From Exilispira sp. (lineage in GTDB: Bacteria > Spirochaetota > JAAYUW01): a stretch of 47,135 nucleotides of DNA. The translations under genes and the position numbers were made by a program. Below are positions 28,378-37,545 of the stretch, one piece after another. The notes beneath the pieces are model-generated. The model made no database searches and was not told where the DNA came from. It saw only the letters and a list, made by a program, of their open reading frames with translations. The DNA lies in assembly GCA_012517545.1 (NCBI GenBank), contig JAAYUW010000087.1, positions 1-47,135 on the forward strand, given 5' to 3'. Numbering within the stretch: the stretch's first letter is position 1; each line of letters opens with the position of its first letter.

Positions 28378-30129
28378 TCAACCCAATAATCCTTTCATCA
28401 GATACTCTTTTTCTGTATAATCTATTTCATCTTGATAAAAAAGTAATGCATCATAATAATTTTTGAGCTGTTCGTATGTTGCAATATTTATATTTTCTTC
28501 TATCTCTTTGAGCAACTCAATTATTTCATTCTGGATCTCAAGAGAGTATTTCAATCTGTTGACTTTTTCAATAATTCTATTTTTAACATGTTTAATATCA
28601 CTTCGTAATCTTATCTTTTCTTCAAATTCAAGATCTTCTCTTTCAAATTCTCTTGCATTTTTAATTATATTATGAATATCGGATAATTTAAGCGAATTAG
28701 GACTTGTATTAACGGTAATCGTTTGATTTGCTTTTGTATCTTCATCGATGGCTGAAACTGTTAATATTCCATTTACATCCAATGCAAATGTAACTTTTAT
28801 CCTTGGCTCACCAGCTTTTGCCTGTCTTATATTATGAAGTGAAAAGGTTCCAAGTTTATAGTTTTCACTGCATAGTTTCCTTTCACCCTGGTAAATATTT
28901 ATTTCTACCACTTTTTGATCATCTGCAATGGTCGTAAAAAGTTTTGAGTTTTCACAGGGAATTTTGGAGTTTCGATCAATGACTGGAATAAATAAACCAC
29001 CCGTCACTTCGACTCCAAGGGATAATGGGGTAATATCAACAAGTATAACATTATCGATATCACCTGACAATATTGCTCCCTGTATCGCAGCTCCCATGGC
29101 AACGACTCTATCAGGGTCCACTGTTTTTGATAATTTTTCTTCCGTAAAAAGATTCTTTAATCTAAGCTGTATAAGGGGTATTTTTGTTGAACCACCGACA
29201 GGTATGACAATATCTATATCAGAGGGATTGAGATTGCTATCGGATATTACTTTTTTTACTATATCCATGGTATAATCAACATATTTTTCAATCATTTGTT
29301 CAAATTCTGATCTTTCTAAAGTATATTCAAGATGTATAGGACCTTTTTCATTTGCACAGATAAATGGGATAGAGATTTTTGCAACCTTTTCGGTTGAAAG
29401 TAATATTTTTGCTTTTTCAGCAGCATCATATAGCTTGGACATTGCAAAATTATCTTCAGAAAGATCTATACCGTGTTGCTGGCTAAAAACTTTTAGCAGC
29501 CGATTAACAATTTTATTGTCAAAATCAAGACCGCCAAGCATATTATCACCACTTGCAGCAATAACATTAAACATGCCATCGGTAATATCAACTATAGATA
29601 CATCGAAAGTCCCACCCCCAAAATCATAAACCAGAACTAAATTATTTTCAGTTTTCGTTAATTCGTAAGCAAGACACGATGCAGTTGGTTCATTTATTAT
29701 TCTAATAACATCAAGTCCAGCCATTTCTCCAGCTTTGACAGTTGCTTTTCTCTGAACTTCATTAAAATAAGCTGGAACAGTAATAACAGCTTTTTTAATA
29801 TCCTGTTTTATGTACCTTTGTGCATCATTTTTTAAACTTTTTAAAATAAAAGATGCAATATCGATAGGGGTATAATTTTTACCATCAATATTATAGATCT
29901 TTTCTGTTCCCATAAACCTTTTAACAGATGACACAACATTTTTAGAGTCAATGATCAGTTGATTTTTAGCTGCTGTACCAACAAGAATATTGTCAATAGA
30001 TTTTATATAAACAAAGGAAGGGGTAAGAGTTTCTCCTTCTTCATTCTTAATCATCGTTATTTCTTGATATTCATATATAGCACAACAACAATTTGTAGTT
30101 CCCAAATCTATACCCAATACAGGCTCCAT
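28378..30129 (-). CDS. Hsp70/DnaK-family chaperone, compact (583 aa)
   Basis: GIDLGTTNCCCAIYE, INEPTASCLAY, VYDFGGGTFDVS, VIPVGGSTKIPLIQ, full NBD and SBD; no acidic disordered tail. Confidence 0.93.
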   Translation of the reverse strand: MEPVLGIDLGTTNCCCAIYEYQEITMIKNEEGETLTPSFVYIKSIDNILVGTAAKNQLIIDSKNVVSSVKRFMGTEKIYNIDGKNYTPIDIASFILKSLKNDAQRYIKQDIKKAVITVPAYFNEVQRKATVKAGEMAGLDVIRIINEPTASCLAYELTKTENNLVLVYDFGGGTFDVSIVDITDGMFNVIAASGDNMLGGLDFDNKIVNRLLKVFSQQHGIDLSEDNFAMSKLYDAAEKAKILLSTEKVAKISIPFICANEKGPIHLEYTLERSEFEQMIEKYVDYTMDIVKKVISDSNLNPSDIDIVIPVGGSTKIPLIQLRLKNLFTEEKLSKTVDPDRVVAMGAAIQGAILSGDIDNVILVDITPLSLGVEVTGGLFIPVIDRNSKIPCENSKLFTTIADDQKVVEINIYQGERKLCSENYKLGTFSLHNIRQAKAGEPRIKVTFALDVNGILTVSAIDEDTKANQTITVNTSPNSLKLSDIHNIIKNAREFEREDLEFEEKIRLRSDIKHVKNRIIEKVNRLKYSLEIQNEIIELLKEIEENINIATYEQLKNYYDALLFYQDEIDYTEKEYLMKGLLG

Positions 30130-30161
30130 AAATCCTCTCTATATAGATATAAGTAAAATAT

Positions 30162-30644
30162 TTACTTGACTATCCTTTTAATCATTTCATAGTATGAAAT
30201 TGCGAATTGAACTTCACCAGAAAGTTTTCCAAGTTTTTGAGCGATTTCATCAACACTAAAACCATTTGAGAACATTTTATATGCTGTTTCCTGCCAGTTC
30301 AAATCCAGCTTTTCATCAACTTTTTCCTTATTTTCTTCTTTTTCCTCTTCTAAATCTTTAATATTAATTTCGTTTAAATTATAATGTTCTAAACTTTTTT
30401 TTATTTTTTCTAACTTTTTTATCTTTGTATCAATCTGTTTAATTTTGTCTTCAAGTATGGATATATTTCGGTCAGCTTCTTCATTAAAAGCCGAAATTAT
30501 ATCTTTCATTTCCGAAATAAGATCATTTTTGACATATTCTTTTTTAACCTTATTTATCTTATCATTCAATATGAAATAAAATATCAAACAAACTGATATG
30601 GTTAAAAGAATTATTGTAAGTGTCATTTTTATTTTCCGATTCAA
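30162..30644 (-). CDS. Membrane-anchored coiled-coil protein with C-terminal DUF6115/DUF2802-like motif (start uncertain: TTG 30644 or ATG 30626)
   Basis: N-terminal TM helix, K/E-rich coiled coil, C-terminal YKMFSNGFSVDEIAQKLGKLSGEVQFAISY. Confidence 0.65.
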   Translation of the reverse strand: MNRKIKMTLTIILLTISVCLIFYFILNDKINKVKKEYVKNDLISEMKDIISAFNEEADRNISILEDKIKQIDTKIKKLEKIKKSLEHYNLNEINIKDLEEEKEENKEKVDEKLDLNWQETAYKMFSNGFSVDEIAQKLGKLSGEVQFAISYYEMIKRIVK

Positions 30645-30657
30645 TTTAATGATTAAT

Positions 30658-30810
30658 CTAAAAAGATTCTTTATTTTCCAGGTTATTTTCTTCTTTGCTA
30701 AAATTTATGGTAACCTTTATAAAGGACTTAAAATGTTGTATTCTTAAAAATAAATCTACAATATCAATTAACCTTAAGTAAAAACGAAGAGCACCTTCCC
30801 GTGAAATCAA
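30658..30810 (-). CDS. Unannotated 50-aa ORF (TTG start), directly upstream of the coiled-coil gene
   Basis: Read by hand: (M)ISREGALRFYLRLIDIVDLFLRIQHFKSFIKVTINFSKEENNLENKESF*; aggag 8 nt upstream of TTG; stop 13 bp from the next start. Confidence 0.35.
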   Translation of the reverse strand: MISREGALRFYLRLIDIVDLFLRIQHFKSFIKVTINFSKEENNLENKESF

Positions 30811-30853
30811 TTAATGGCTCTCCTGCAAAAAGATAGATTTTGATTTTTCTTCT

Positions 30854-30870
30854 GCTCTTCTATGAAGAGC
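30854..30870. repeat. Perfect hairpin GCTCTTC-TAT-GAAGAGC in a cluster of GAAGAGC/GCTCTTC motifs
   Basis: Motif copies at 30786, 30854, 30864, 30893 and 30961. Confidence 0.85.
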
Positions 30871-31335
30871 CTATTTCTTCTTGCTCTTCTTAAGGTTTGT
30901 AATATTTTCTCTTATTTTACTATTTATAATCCCTATAGTAATTACTATCAATAGAAAAATGAAGAGCCTTTTTTGTTTTCTTTTTTGCAGGCTAGAGCCA
31001 TTAAGGCCTTTTCAAGGCGGTTTACGCGCTCCTGCATGTACCAGTTAGATAGTTTTTTCTAAATTTATACCTTATTTCAGGAGCGCCATTATTTAATTCA
31101 AATATTGTCATTTTATAATTATTAATATTCAACAAAAAATGAGTAGTTATTTAGAAAGATTCATCAACTCAAGTTTCGCGCTTTTTTTTATGAATGTTTA
31201 TAAACAAACCAAATAATAGGCAATTTATAAATTAAAAATTGCTGATAATTTTTTTATTAAAGAAAAAAATTCCACTTTCGATAGTATTGCAAAAAATACT
31301 TTCCCCGAACTTCAGACTTTTAACTTTTGACTGTA

Positions 31336-31638
31336 TTATATTTTTTTTTCAAAAGTGTGTTCATCTTCATTTTCATTGTTATAATATTGATTTTTTCTTT
31401 TTCTACCCTTATTTTCATCATATTTCTTAAATTTTTCTATCTTTGATAATTTGTTTTCATCATCCTTTATTTTTTCAATAGACGCTATACCATCTTTCTT
31501 CTGGATGGATATTTCGCTTGACTTCTTTTCCTGTATTTGTTTAATTATAGCTTCTGAATTCTGACTCAAGGAGATGCTTTTAGAAAAATTATCCAGCCGG
31601 GCAATCATATTCTGAATGTCTATAGGTCTTATAGGCAT
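31336..31638 (-). CDS. Small charged protein of the flagellar locus (MPIRPIDIQ N-terminus)
   Basis: MPIRPIDIQNMIARLDNFSKSI... plus K/E-rich tail; immediately downstream of the FapA-like gene. Confidence 0.6.
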   Translation of the reverse strand: MPIRPIDIQNMIARLDNFSKSISLSQNSEAIIKQIQEKKSSEISIQKKDGIASIEKIKDDENKLSKIEKFKKYDENKGRKRKNQYYNNENEDEHTFEKKI

Positions 31639-31649
31639 TTTAACTACCT

Positions 31650-33617
31650 TTACAATTTATTTCTTAAAGATAGTATCCTCTTATCAAATAATTTTCTATC
31701 AACATTTGGAGGTTCATAAGGTTTCGATCTTATGTTATTATCAACATATGTTAGAGTGCATGATCTGAGTTCATTGTTCGTTTCATATGGTTGCATTCCT
31801 GGCTTGAATACAATGGAGACACCCGGGTACAAAATATTTTTTACAGAAACCTTTCCTTCAAGATTAAGTTGATTTATTTCATGATTTAGTTCATCAATTC
31901 TTGCTAAAATATCTTTGAAAGACTGCTCCAACTGTGGCAATTGTTCCATTTTATCCTTTAAAAGTTGCTCTTTTTCTGGATTCCAGTTTTTGCGCATCCT
32001 TCTTTGAGTATTTAAGGTTGAAATATCTCTTTTAAAATCATCAATCTCATTTTCAAGTTTTTTCTTTTGAATCATGATTTCGTTTAGCTCTATCCTCATC
32101 TTTGGATAGATTCCTATTTCAACAAGAGTATCGGTATATGAAACTGTACCTAAGTTCTTTGTATTGACTTCAAGTCCAGCTCTTATTATCCCACCACCTA
32201 TTTGTGCTCTATGTCCAAAACATATAATTGCATCATTTGCATTTACTTCAGAATGCATTATATGATCATCTACTATAATAGAAACACCTGCGTATACTTT
32301 TGCATTTTCAATGTACTTTGTATATACACTTCCTTCTGCAGATATAAAGGCTTCAGAATGACCAGCAATACCTTGAGCAATATAAATATCATGATCCGAG
32401 ATAATTTCACATTTTCCAACACTTCCTCTTATCTCTATATTACCTTTTGCCTTTACAGAAAATCCATCAAGAACAGAACCATGTACTACAACGGAGCCAA
32501 CATATGTAATATTGCCAGTTTTTATATCAACATCCTGATTTATGTGTTTCACAGGTTCAACACAAATTTTGCCTGCTTTTTTAACAACATGTCCATCTAT
32601 CGCAGCCCTTAAAAATTTACCATCAGGAGATAACTCTGTATTAGCACCAGCCATGATCTGTCTATCAACACCTTTTCTAGCTGGTAGAAGTTTACCTGTA
32701 ACAGTATAACCATCTTCACCAGCAATTGCCGGTATCTTCTCACAAATAAGGTCTCCTTTTAAAACATTCTGGATATTTCTTATAATGTTTTTAAAATCAA
32801 ATTTATCCTCTGCAATCGCACGATATACTGTCTTTTCGCCGTTGGGATCAAAATACATCTTAATCTCAGCATTCTGCCCATGAACTGGTTGTTTTGCTCT
32901 TGCTACTACCATCTCTTTATATTCAATCTTTTCATCAGCCATCTTTGTAACAACTTTATCCAGTATTCCGTAACTAACTCCAGCCATCCTAATTTCAGAT
33001 TCGATCTCTTCAGGTGTAAGTTCATAACCTCTTGTTTTGGGAGGAAAAAGTATAGCCGTAGCTGTCATCTCATTTATACCTATACTTACCTGAACAGTTG
33101 CAGAGTTTTCTTCTATTCCATCAAAAGCTCCAACTATTATATATTGTCCCGTAGGATTTGCAACGGCCTGTTTTACAAGATTTAAATTGTAATTTTCAAT
33201 CCCTTTGGATCTGAATCCATCAAGAACTTCTTTAAGTTTTACCTGCCTTCCACCCTTTGCGGCTGGTGTAACTTTAAGCAAAACGCCATTTCTGCTCTTG
33301 ATAATAGCAAAATATCCATCCTTACTTTCTGTAATTTCATCTTCGTAAATTTCCTGAGCTTTTTCTACCTCTTCTTCTACATTGATTGTTTTTGCAATTG
33401 GTCTTTTATAAGCCAATATTTTGTAATTTTTCTTAACAAATCCAGCCATCCCTTTTGAGCCATATTCAAGAATCTCGTAATCTATTTCATCTATAGTAGC
33501 TCTTAGCCTTTTACAAGCCTCGGATATAGCTTTTTCTAAAGTTTCTGCAACTACCTCTATCTTTTTAGAATCCACCCCAAAATCTATCGATCTTAAAGCT
33601 TCCTTTAATTTATCCAT
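31650..33617 (-). CDS. FapA-like (DUF342) protein with N-terminal Jag-N-like domain
   Basis: N-terminus VVAETLEKAISEACKRLRATIDEIDYEILEYGSKGMAGF; DUF342 beta-helix region ...VVHGSVLDGFSVKAKGNIEIRGSVGKCEIISDHDIYIAQGIAG...; coiled coil. Confidence 0.88.
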   Translation of the reverse strand: MDKLKEALRSIDFGVDSKKIEVVAETLEKAISEACKRLRATIDEIDYEILEYGSKGMAGFVKKNYKILAYKRPIAKTINVEEEVEKAQEIYEDEITESKDGYFAIIKSRNGVLLKVTPAAKGGRQVKLKEVLDGFRSKGIENYNLNLVKQAVANPTGQYIIVGAFDGIEENSATVQVSIGINEMTATAILFPPKTRGYELTPEEIESEIRMAGVSYGILDKVVTKMADEKIEYKEMVVARAKQPVHGQNAEIKMYFDPNGEKTVYRAIAEDKFDFKNIIRNIQNVLKGDLICEKIPAIAGEDGYTVTGKLLPARKGVDRQIMAGANTELSPDGKFLRAAIDGHVVKKAGKICVEPVKHINQDVDIKTGNITYVGSVVVHGSVLDGFSVKAKGNIEIRGSVGKCEIISDHDIYIAQGIAGHSEAFISAEGSVYTKYIENAKVYAGVSIIVDDHIMHSEVNANDAIICFGHRAQIGGGIIRAGLEVNTKNLGTVSYTDTLVEIGIYPKMRIELNEIMIQKKKLENEIDDFKRDISTLNTQRRMRKNWNPEKEQLLKDKMEQLPQLEQSFKDILARIDELNHEINQLNLEGKVSVKNILYPGVSIVFKPGMQPYETNNELRSCTLTYVDNNIRSKPYEPPNVDRKLFDKRILSLRNKL

Positions 33618-33787
33618 AATTCCTTCCTGTCTGCCTTTTCCACAAAAATAAGGGAAAAAAAATTTAATAGTTTAAAATATCTCAATATTCTAATATCATC
33701 TTTTTTTCAAATTTAAACTTTTTTTAATTCAAAGGTTGATTATTTTAAATTTGTCATTATTTAAATACCATTTTCAAAATTAGTACT

Positions 33788-34591
33788 TTAATTAATATTT
33801 TTCGAAGCAGGGATCTCACCTATTATCCTGGAAATTTTAGCCCTTAATCTCATCACAGCCTTTGTATGAAGCTGTGAAACTCTTGACTCTGTGATATCAA
33901 GGACTTCACCGATTTCTTTAAGTGTAAGTTCTTCATAATAATATAGAATAAGAACCTTTTTTTCCTTATCTGGTAACTCTTTTATAGCTTTCGCGAGAAT
34001 TTTTGTTATTTCTTCTTTTTCAAGAATTTGATCAGGGTTTTTGTGTGGTGGAGCTTCTATTGTGCTGATAACCTCAATATTTTCACCATCTTTCATATTT
34101 TGATAGTAAATATCGGTAAGACTAACAATTGTGGTAGGGTTGACTTCTATATACATATCTTGAAGTTCTGCAACTGATACTCCAAGCTCAGAAGCTATTT
34201 CTTCATCAGTCGCAGGGAAACCTTTTTGAATTTCTATTTTTGCCATGGCTTCTTCTATCCTTCGACTTTTCGTTCTTATAGTTCTAGGGATCCAGTCCAT
34301 ATTGCGAAGTTCATCATAAATAGATCCCTGAATTCTGGTCATAGCATAAGTATTGAATTTGATATTTTTTGTTGGATCATATTTTTCTATTGCATCTAAT
34401 AAACCTAAAGAACCATAGCCAATAAGATCATCAAACTCAACAGAGCCCTTTATCTTATAACCTATCTTTCCTGCAATATGTTTAACCAGGGGAGCATATT
34501 TTCTAACAAAATACTCTCTTAGTTTTTCATTTTTGGTTTCTTTATATTCAATCCATAATTCCTTTTCATCCATTTTATCATATGAACTCAT
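33788..34591 (-). CDS. fliA: RNA polymerase sigma factor, FliA/WhiG family
   Basis: FDDLIGYGSLGLLDAIEKYDPTKNIKFNTYAMTRIQGSIYDELRNMDWIPRTIR; LPDKEKKVLILYYYEELTLKEIGEVLDITESRVSQLHTKAVMRLR. Confidence 0.95.
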   Translation of the reverse strand: MSSYDKMDEKELWIEYKETKNEKLREYFVRKYAPLVKHIAGKIGYKIKGSVEFDDLIGYGSLGLLDAIEKYDPTKNIKFNTYAMTRIQGSIYDELRNMDWIPRTIRTKSRRIEEAMAKIEIQKGFPATDEEIASELGVSVAELQDMYIEVNPTTIVSLTDIYYQNMKDGENIEVISTIEAPPHKNPDQILEKEEITKILAKAIKELPDKEKKVLILYYYEELTLKEIGEVLDITESRVSQLHTKAVMRLRAKISRIIGEIPASKNIN

Positions 34592-34769
34592 CAACCCTCC
34601 CAGGATATTAATAAATTTAAAATAAAAAATTATACGAGAAGTTCAAAATTTTATATAAAAATTCATAAAAGTCTATTTTTATAAAAAACAATTCTAAAAA
34701 AACTTATATATATTAAAAATGCAATAATAATTTATAAATAAATTGCTCAATCAGGAAAACTAAATCTTT

Positions 34770-35855
34770 TTATATAGTCATCAAAACCATCATAATCATA
34801 AAAATAATTATGAGACCTGCAATAATTATTAAGATTGCATTAATTCCTAAAGACTTCTTTTTAGTTCCTTTCCCTTTAATTTGCATGGACTTCTGTTTAG
34901 CCTTTTCGACTCTTTCTCCTGAAATATCCGCTTCAATCTTAACATCAATTCCACATATAATTTTTCCAAGAATACCAGGTCCAAACTCAACAATAATCTT
35001 AAATAAATTTTCATCGAGCATTTCTTTACTGTTAATTTTTGCGTTAATGTACTGGTTATTATCCTCCGAAGCTTCGAGTAATCTGCCAAGATACTGGGCT
35101 ATTTCTCTATCATCCGATATTTTAACCTTAATATAATCACCTTCCTGCAACAAAGAAACATCTATCCCCTTTATTGGCGAATATATAGGTTCACATTCAA
35201 GCACTATATAACCTATTGAAGCTGTTTGAGCCTGTATATTAGAATCTTTTTGGTTATCTGACTGAGTTGAAGTATCCTTTTCATTCTCATCTTTTATAGC
35301 ATCGGAGATTATTTTTCCCATAGCAAATGGATCCATTGTTTCATATCGAAACTTGAAAATTATATTTGACTCAGTTGTTATTTCATTTAATATTGCTCCA
35401 AAAAAGTTAATTAAATACTCATTTAAACTTTCAGTTGCCTTTGTTTTGCATGCATTAATAAGCTTTTCGAGATATTGAGGACTGGATATTTTTGTTTCCA
35501 GAGCAGTGGAAATATAAGCAAACTCAGGGTTATTTGGAGTATAATTTATAACCTGCTTTATCTCTTTTACATCCTTTAGCAGGTCAATTGAACTAATCTC
35601 CTGATTTTCTGAAACTGTGCAATAGAATTTCTCCAATTTCGCTTGATTAAGATTAATCAGGATAATTGATAAGCCATAAGCTTTTGTACTTTGTAAAGAG
35701 AATTTTATTAAAAGGCATCCAATATTTTTCTCAAAGGTTGAAAGAATCATTTTAGCACCTTCGACATCCCCACCAGTAAAAATAAGCATGGACTTTGCAA
35801 GTTGAGGATCAACAGAAGTTTCATCGATAAGTTGCTGAAGTGAAGATTTACCCAT
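34770..35855 (-). CDS. Tail-anchored protein with UBA-like N-terminus, flagellar-locus associated
   Basis: N-terminal SVDPQLAKSMLIFTGGDVEGAKMILSTF; C-terminal single TM AILIIIAGLIIIFMIMMVLMTI preceded by a Lys-rich stretch. Confidence 0.6.
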   Translation of the reverse strand: MGKSSLQQLIDETSVDPQLAKSMLIFTGGDVEGAKMILSTFEKNIGCLLIKFSLQSTKAYGLSIILINLNQAKLEKFYCTVSENQEISSIDLLKDVKEIKQVINYTPNNPEFAYISTALETKISSPQYLEKLINACKTKATESLNEYLINFFGAILNEITTESNIIFKFRYETMDPFAMGKIISDAIKDENEKDTSTQSDNQKDSNIQAQTASIGYIVLECEPIYSPIKGIDVSLLQEGDYIKVKISDDREIAQYLGRLLEASEDNNQYINAKINSKEMLDENLFKIIVEFGPGILGKIICGIDVKIEADISGERVEKAKQKSMQIKGKGTKKKSLGINAILIIIAGLIIIFMIMMVLMTI

Positions 35856-35969
35856 ATTTTCCCCTCAAAAAAATACAAAAAAGTTTTTCATAAATTTTTC
35901 TATTGATACTTTTTAAAAATGGTTGATCCAAAATATTTTAGATAATTTGCCAGCTATTTAATCCTTTTT

Positions 35970-36818
35970 CTAATCTTTTTCTATCATTTGTTTTATTACC
36001 CTGGCTATCTTTTCAGGTTTATTTTCTATTTTGGCACCTTTTGTAAAATATATATATTTATCATCAATGCTCTTTACTTCCCCTGACATCGAAGAAGCCT
36101 TCGAAGTAGCTGCAATTTTAGCTGCTTCTTCAGCACTGACCTGCTGGTTACTAAAATCACTATCCCCCTCTATCACCTCAATATCACCATCAAGTTCAAG
36201 CGCAACATTTGATTCATCAGCTTCCTTTTTTATTTCTTTAATAAAATCATCCCCATGATTATATTTGGTAAAATTATTTTTTCCTATATGTCTGGAATCA
36301 GCAGTTTCCTCTTTATTTTCAATGCTTTCAACGAATGAATCTTTTGAATTATCATCACTTTTGATATCAAAATTTTGATCTTCAATAACAAATGATTTAT
36401 CAACAGCCATAGTTTCGTGTGAATCTGTATCATCAAGTTTTGCAAATAAACTTTCGTAAGAGATATCCTGATTTTCTAAAGGTTCGGAAAGAACTGTTGA
36501 AGTTTCACTTTTAGCTGAAGAATAATCATCCGAATATTTTTCTTTGAGATTTCTATTTGCAGTTTTCAAATCATTCGTTTTAATACCAACATGATCTGGA
36601 TTGGCTTTTTTAATGTTTTCAGAATCAATATTTTCTTCAGAACTAAAAGCTTTAATAAAATATTGAAATATGTAACCTAACCCTCCAAGAATCAATGCTG
36701 AAAGAGTAGATTTTAAAAAGAGACTTCCTAAAGAATTCCTGGCAATTAACGATAAAAGAAAAGATATAATAAAACCACCTGCTGCGAAAATTAAAGGTAA
36801 AACTAAGTCACCTGACAA
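35970..36818 (-). CDS. Membrane protein with long acidic linker and conserved-looking C-terminus (flagellar locus)
   Basis: Two N-terminal hydrophobic helices; Asp/Glu/Ser-rich middle; C-terminal VKSIDDKYIYFTKGAKIENKPEKIARVIKQMIEKD; TTG start after gggaga. Confidence 0.6.
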   Translation of the reverse strand: MSGDLVLPLIFAAGGFIISFLLSLIARNSLGSLFLKSTLSALILGGLGYIFQYFIKAFSSEENIDSENIKKANPDHVGIKTNDLKTANRNLKEKYSDDYSSAKSETSTVLSEPLENQDISYESLFAKLDDTDSHETMAVDKSFVIEDQNFDIKSDDNSKDSFVESIENKEETADSRHIGKNNFTKYNHGDDFIKEIKKEADESNVALELDGDIEVIEGDSDFSNQQVSAEEAAKIAATSKASSMSGEVKSIDDKYIYFTKGAKIENKPEKIARVIKQMIEKD

Positions 36819-36878
36819 TTTTCTCTCCCATTTTTTAAAAATAAAACTTTACCTCGTTCATATACACAAAAAAAGTAA

Positions 36879-37250
36879 GTTAATCCAATAAACTCTATCA
36901 AGGATTTTAACTTATTCTACCTGCTTTTATATACTTTGCCTGTGATGTTCTATGCTGGAAATATTTCTACTTCTCTAGCCAGTTTACATGACCGAAATAT
37001 CACAGAATTGCTTCAGCTTTAAATGGAAGAAGTATGAAAATATGTAATTAAGTTTATTCAGTATTACCCCCTGGATTTCTTTGTATGCCTGCGAACATAC
37101 ATAGAAAAAAAGAGAATGGTAAGTCTTCGAAAATCAGCACCCTCTTCTATCTTTATAGATGCAAAAAAACAAAGTATTAAACTATCTGATACCCTCTTTG
37201 ATGCTTTTCATATAAATACAGGAAGCTATTTTTCATTATTCATAATTATA
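36879..37250 (+). pseudogene. Possible decayed ORF between flhG and 35970..36818
   Basis: A single + frame with two internal stops: VNPINSIKDFNLFYLLLYTLPVMFYAGNISTSLASLHDRNITELLQL*MEEV*KYVIKFIQYYPLDFFVCLRTYIEKKRMVSLRKSAPSSIFIDAKKQSIKLSDTLFDAFHINTGSYFSLFIII*. Confidence 0.35.
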
Positions 37251-37461
37251 TAATGCAACATAGAATAAGTCAATATATTAAAGTTTCAATCAATATTAAT
37301 TAATCTCTTTTAATCTTTTTGCAAATTTAGCATCTTACAAAATCTTACAAATTTTATATTTTATTCTCTTATTTTTCTATCAAAATTATTTTGTATCTAT
37401 TTATTCCAAAATTTTTGCGTGTTTTTTTCAATAATTATTCAAAATCTTAAAAATTTTCAAG

Positions 37462-37500
37462 ATCTGATATTTCTAAAAAATTTAAATAGAAATATCAGAT
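37462..37500. repeat. Perfect 14-bp inverted repeat with 11-nt loop, downstream of flhG
   Basis: atctgatatttcta (37462-37475) / tagaaatatcagat (37487-37500). Confidence 0.9.
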
Positions 37501-37545
37501 ATAAAGAATTAAAATGAAAACAGTAATTATAAGTTGCAATTTCTA

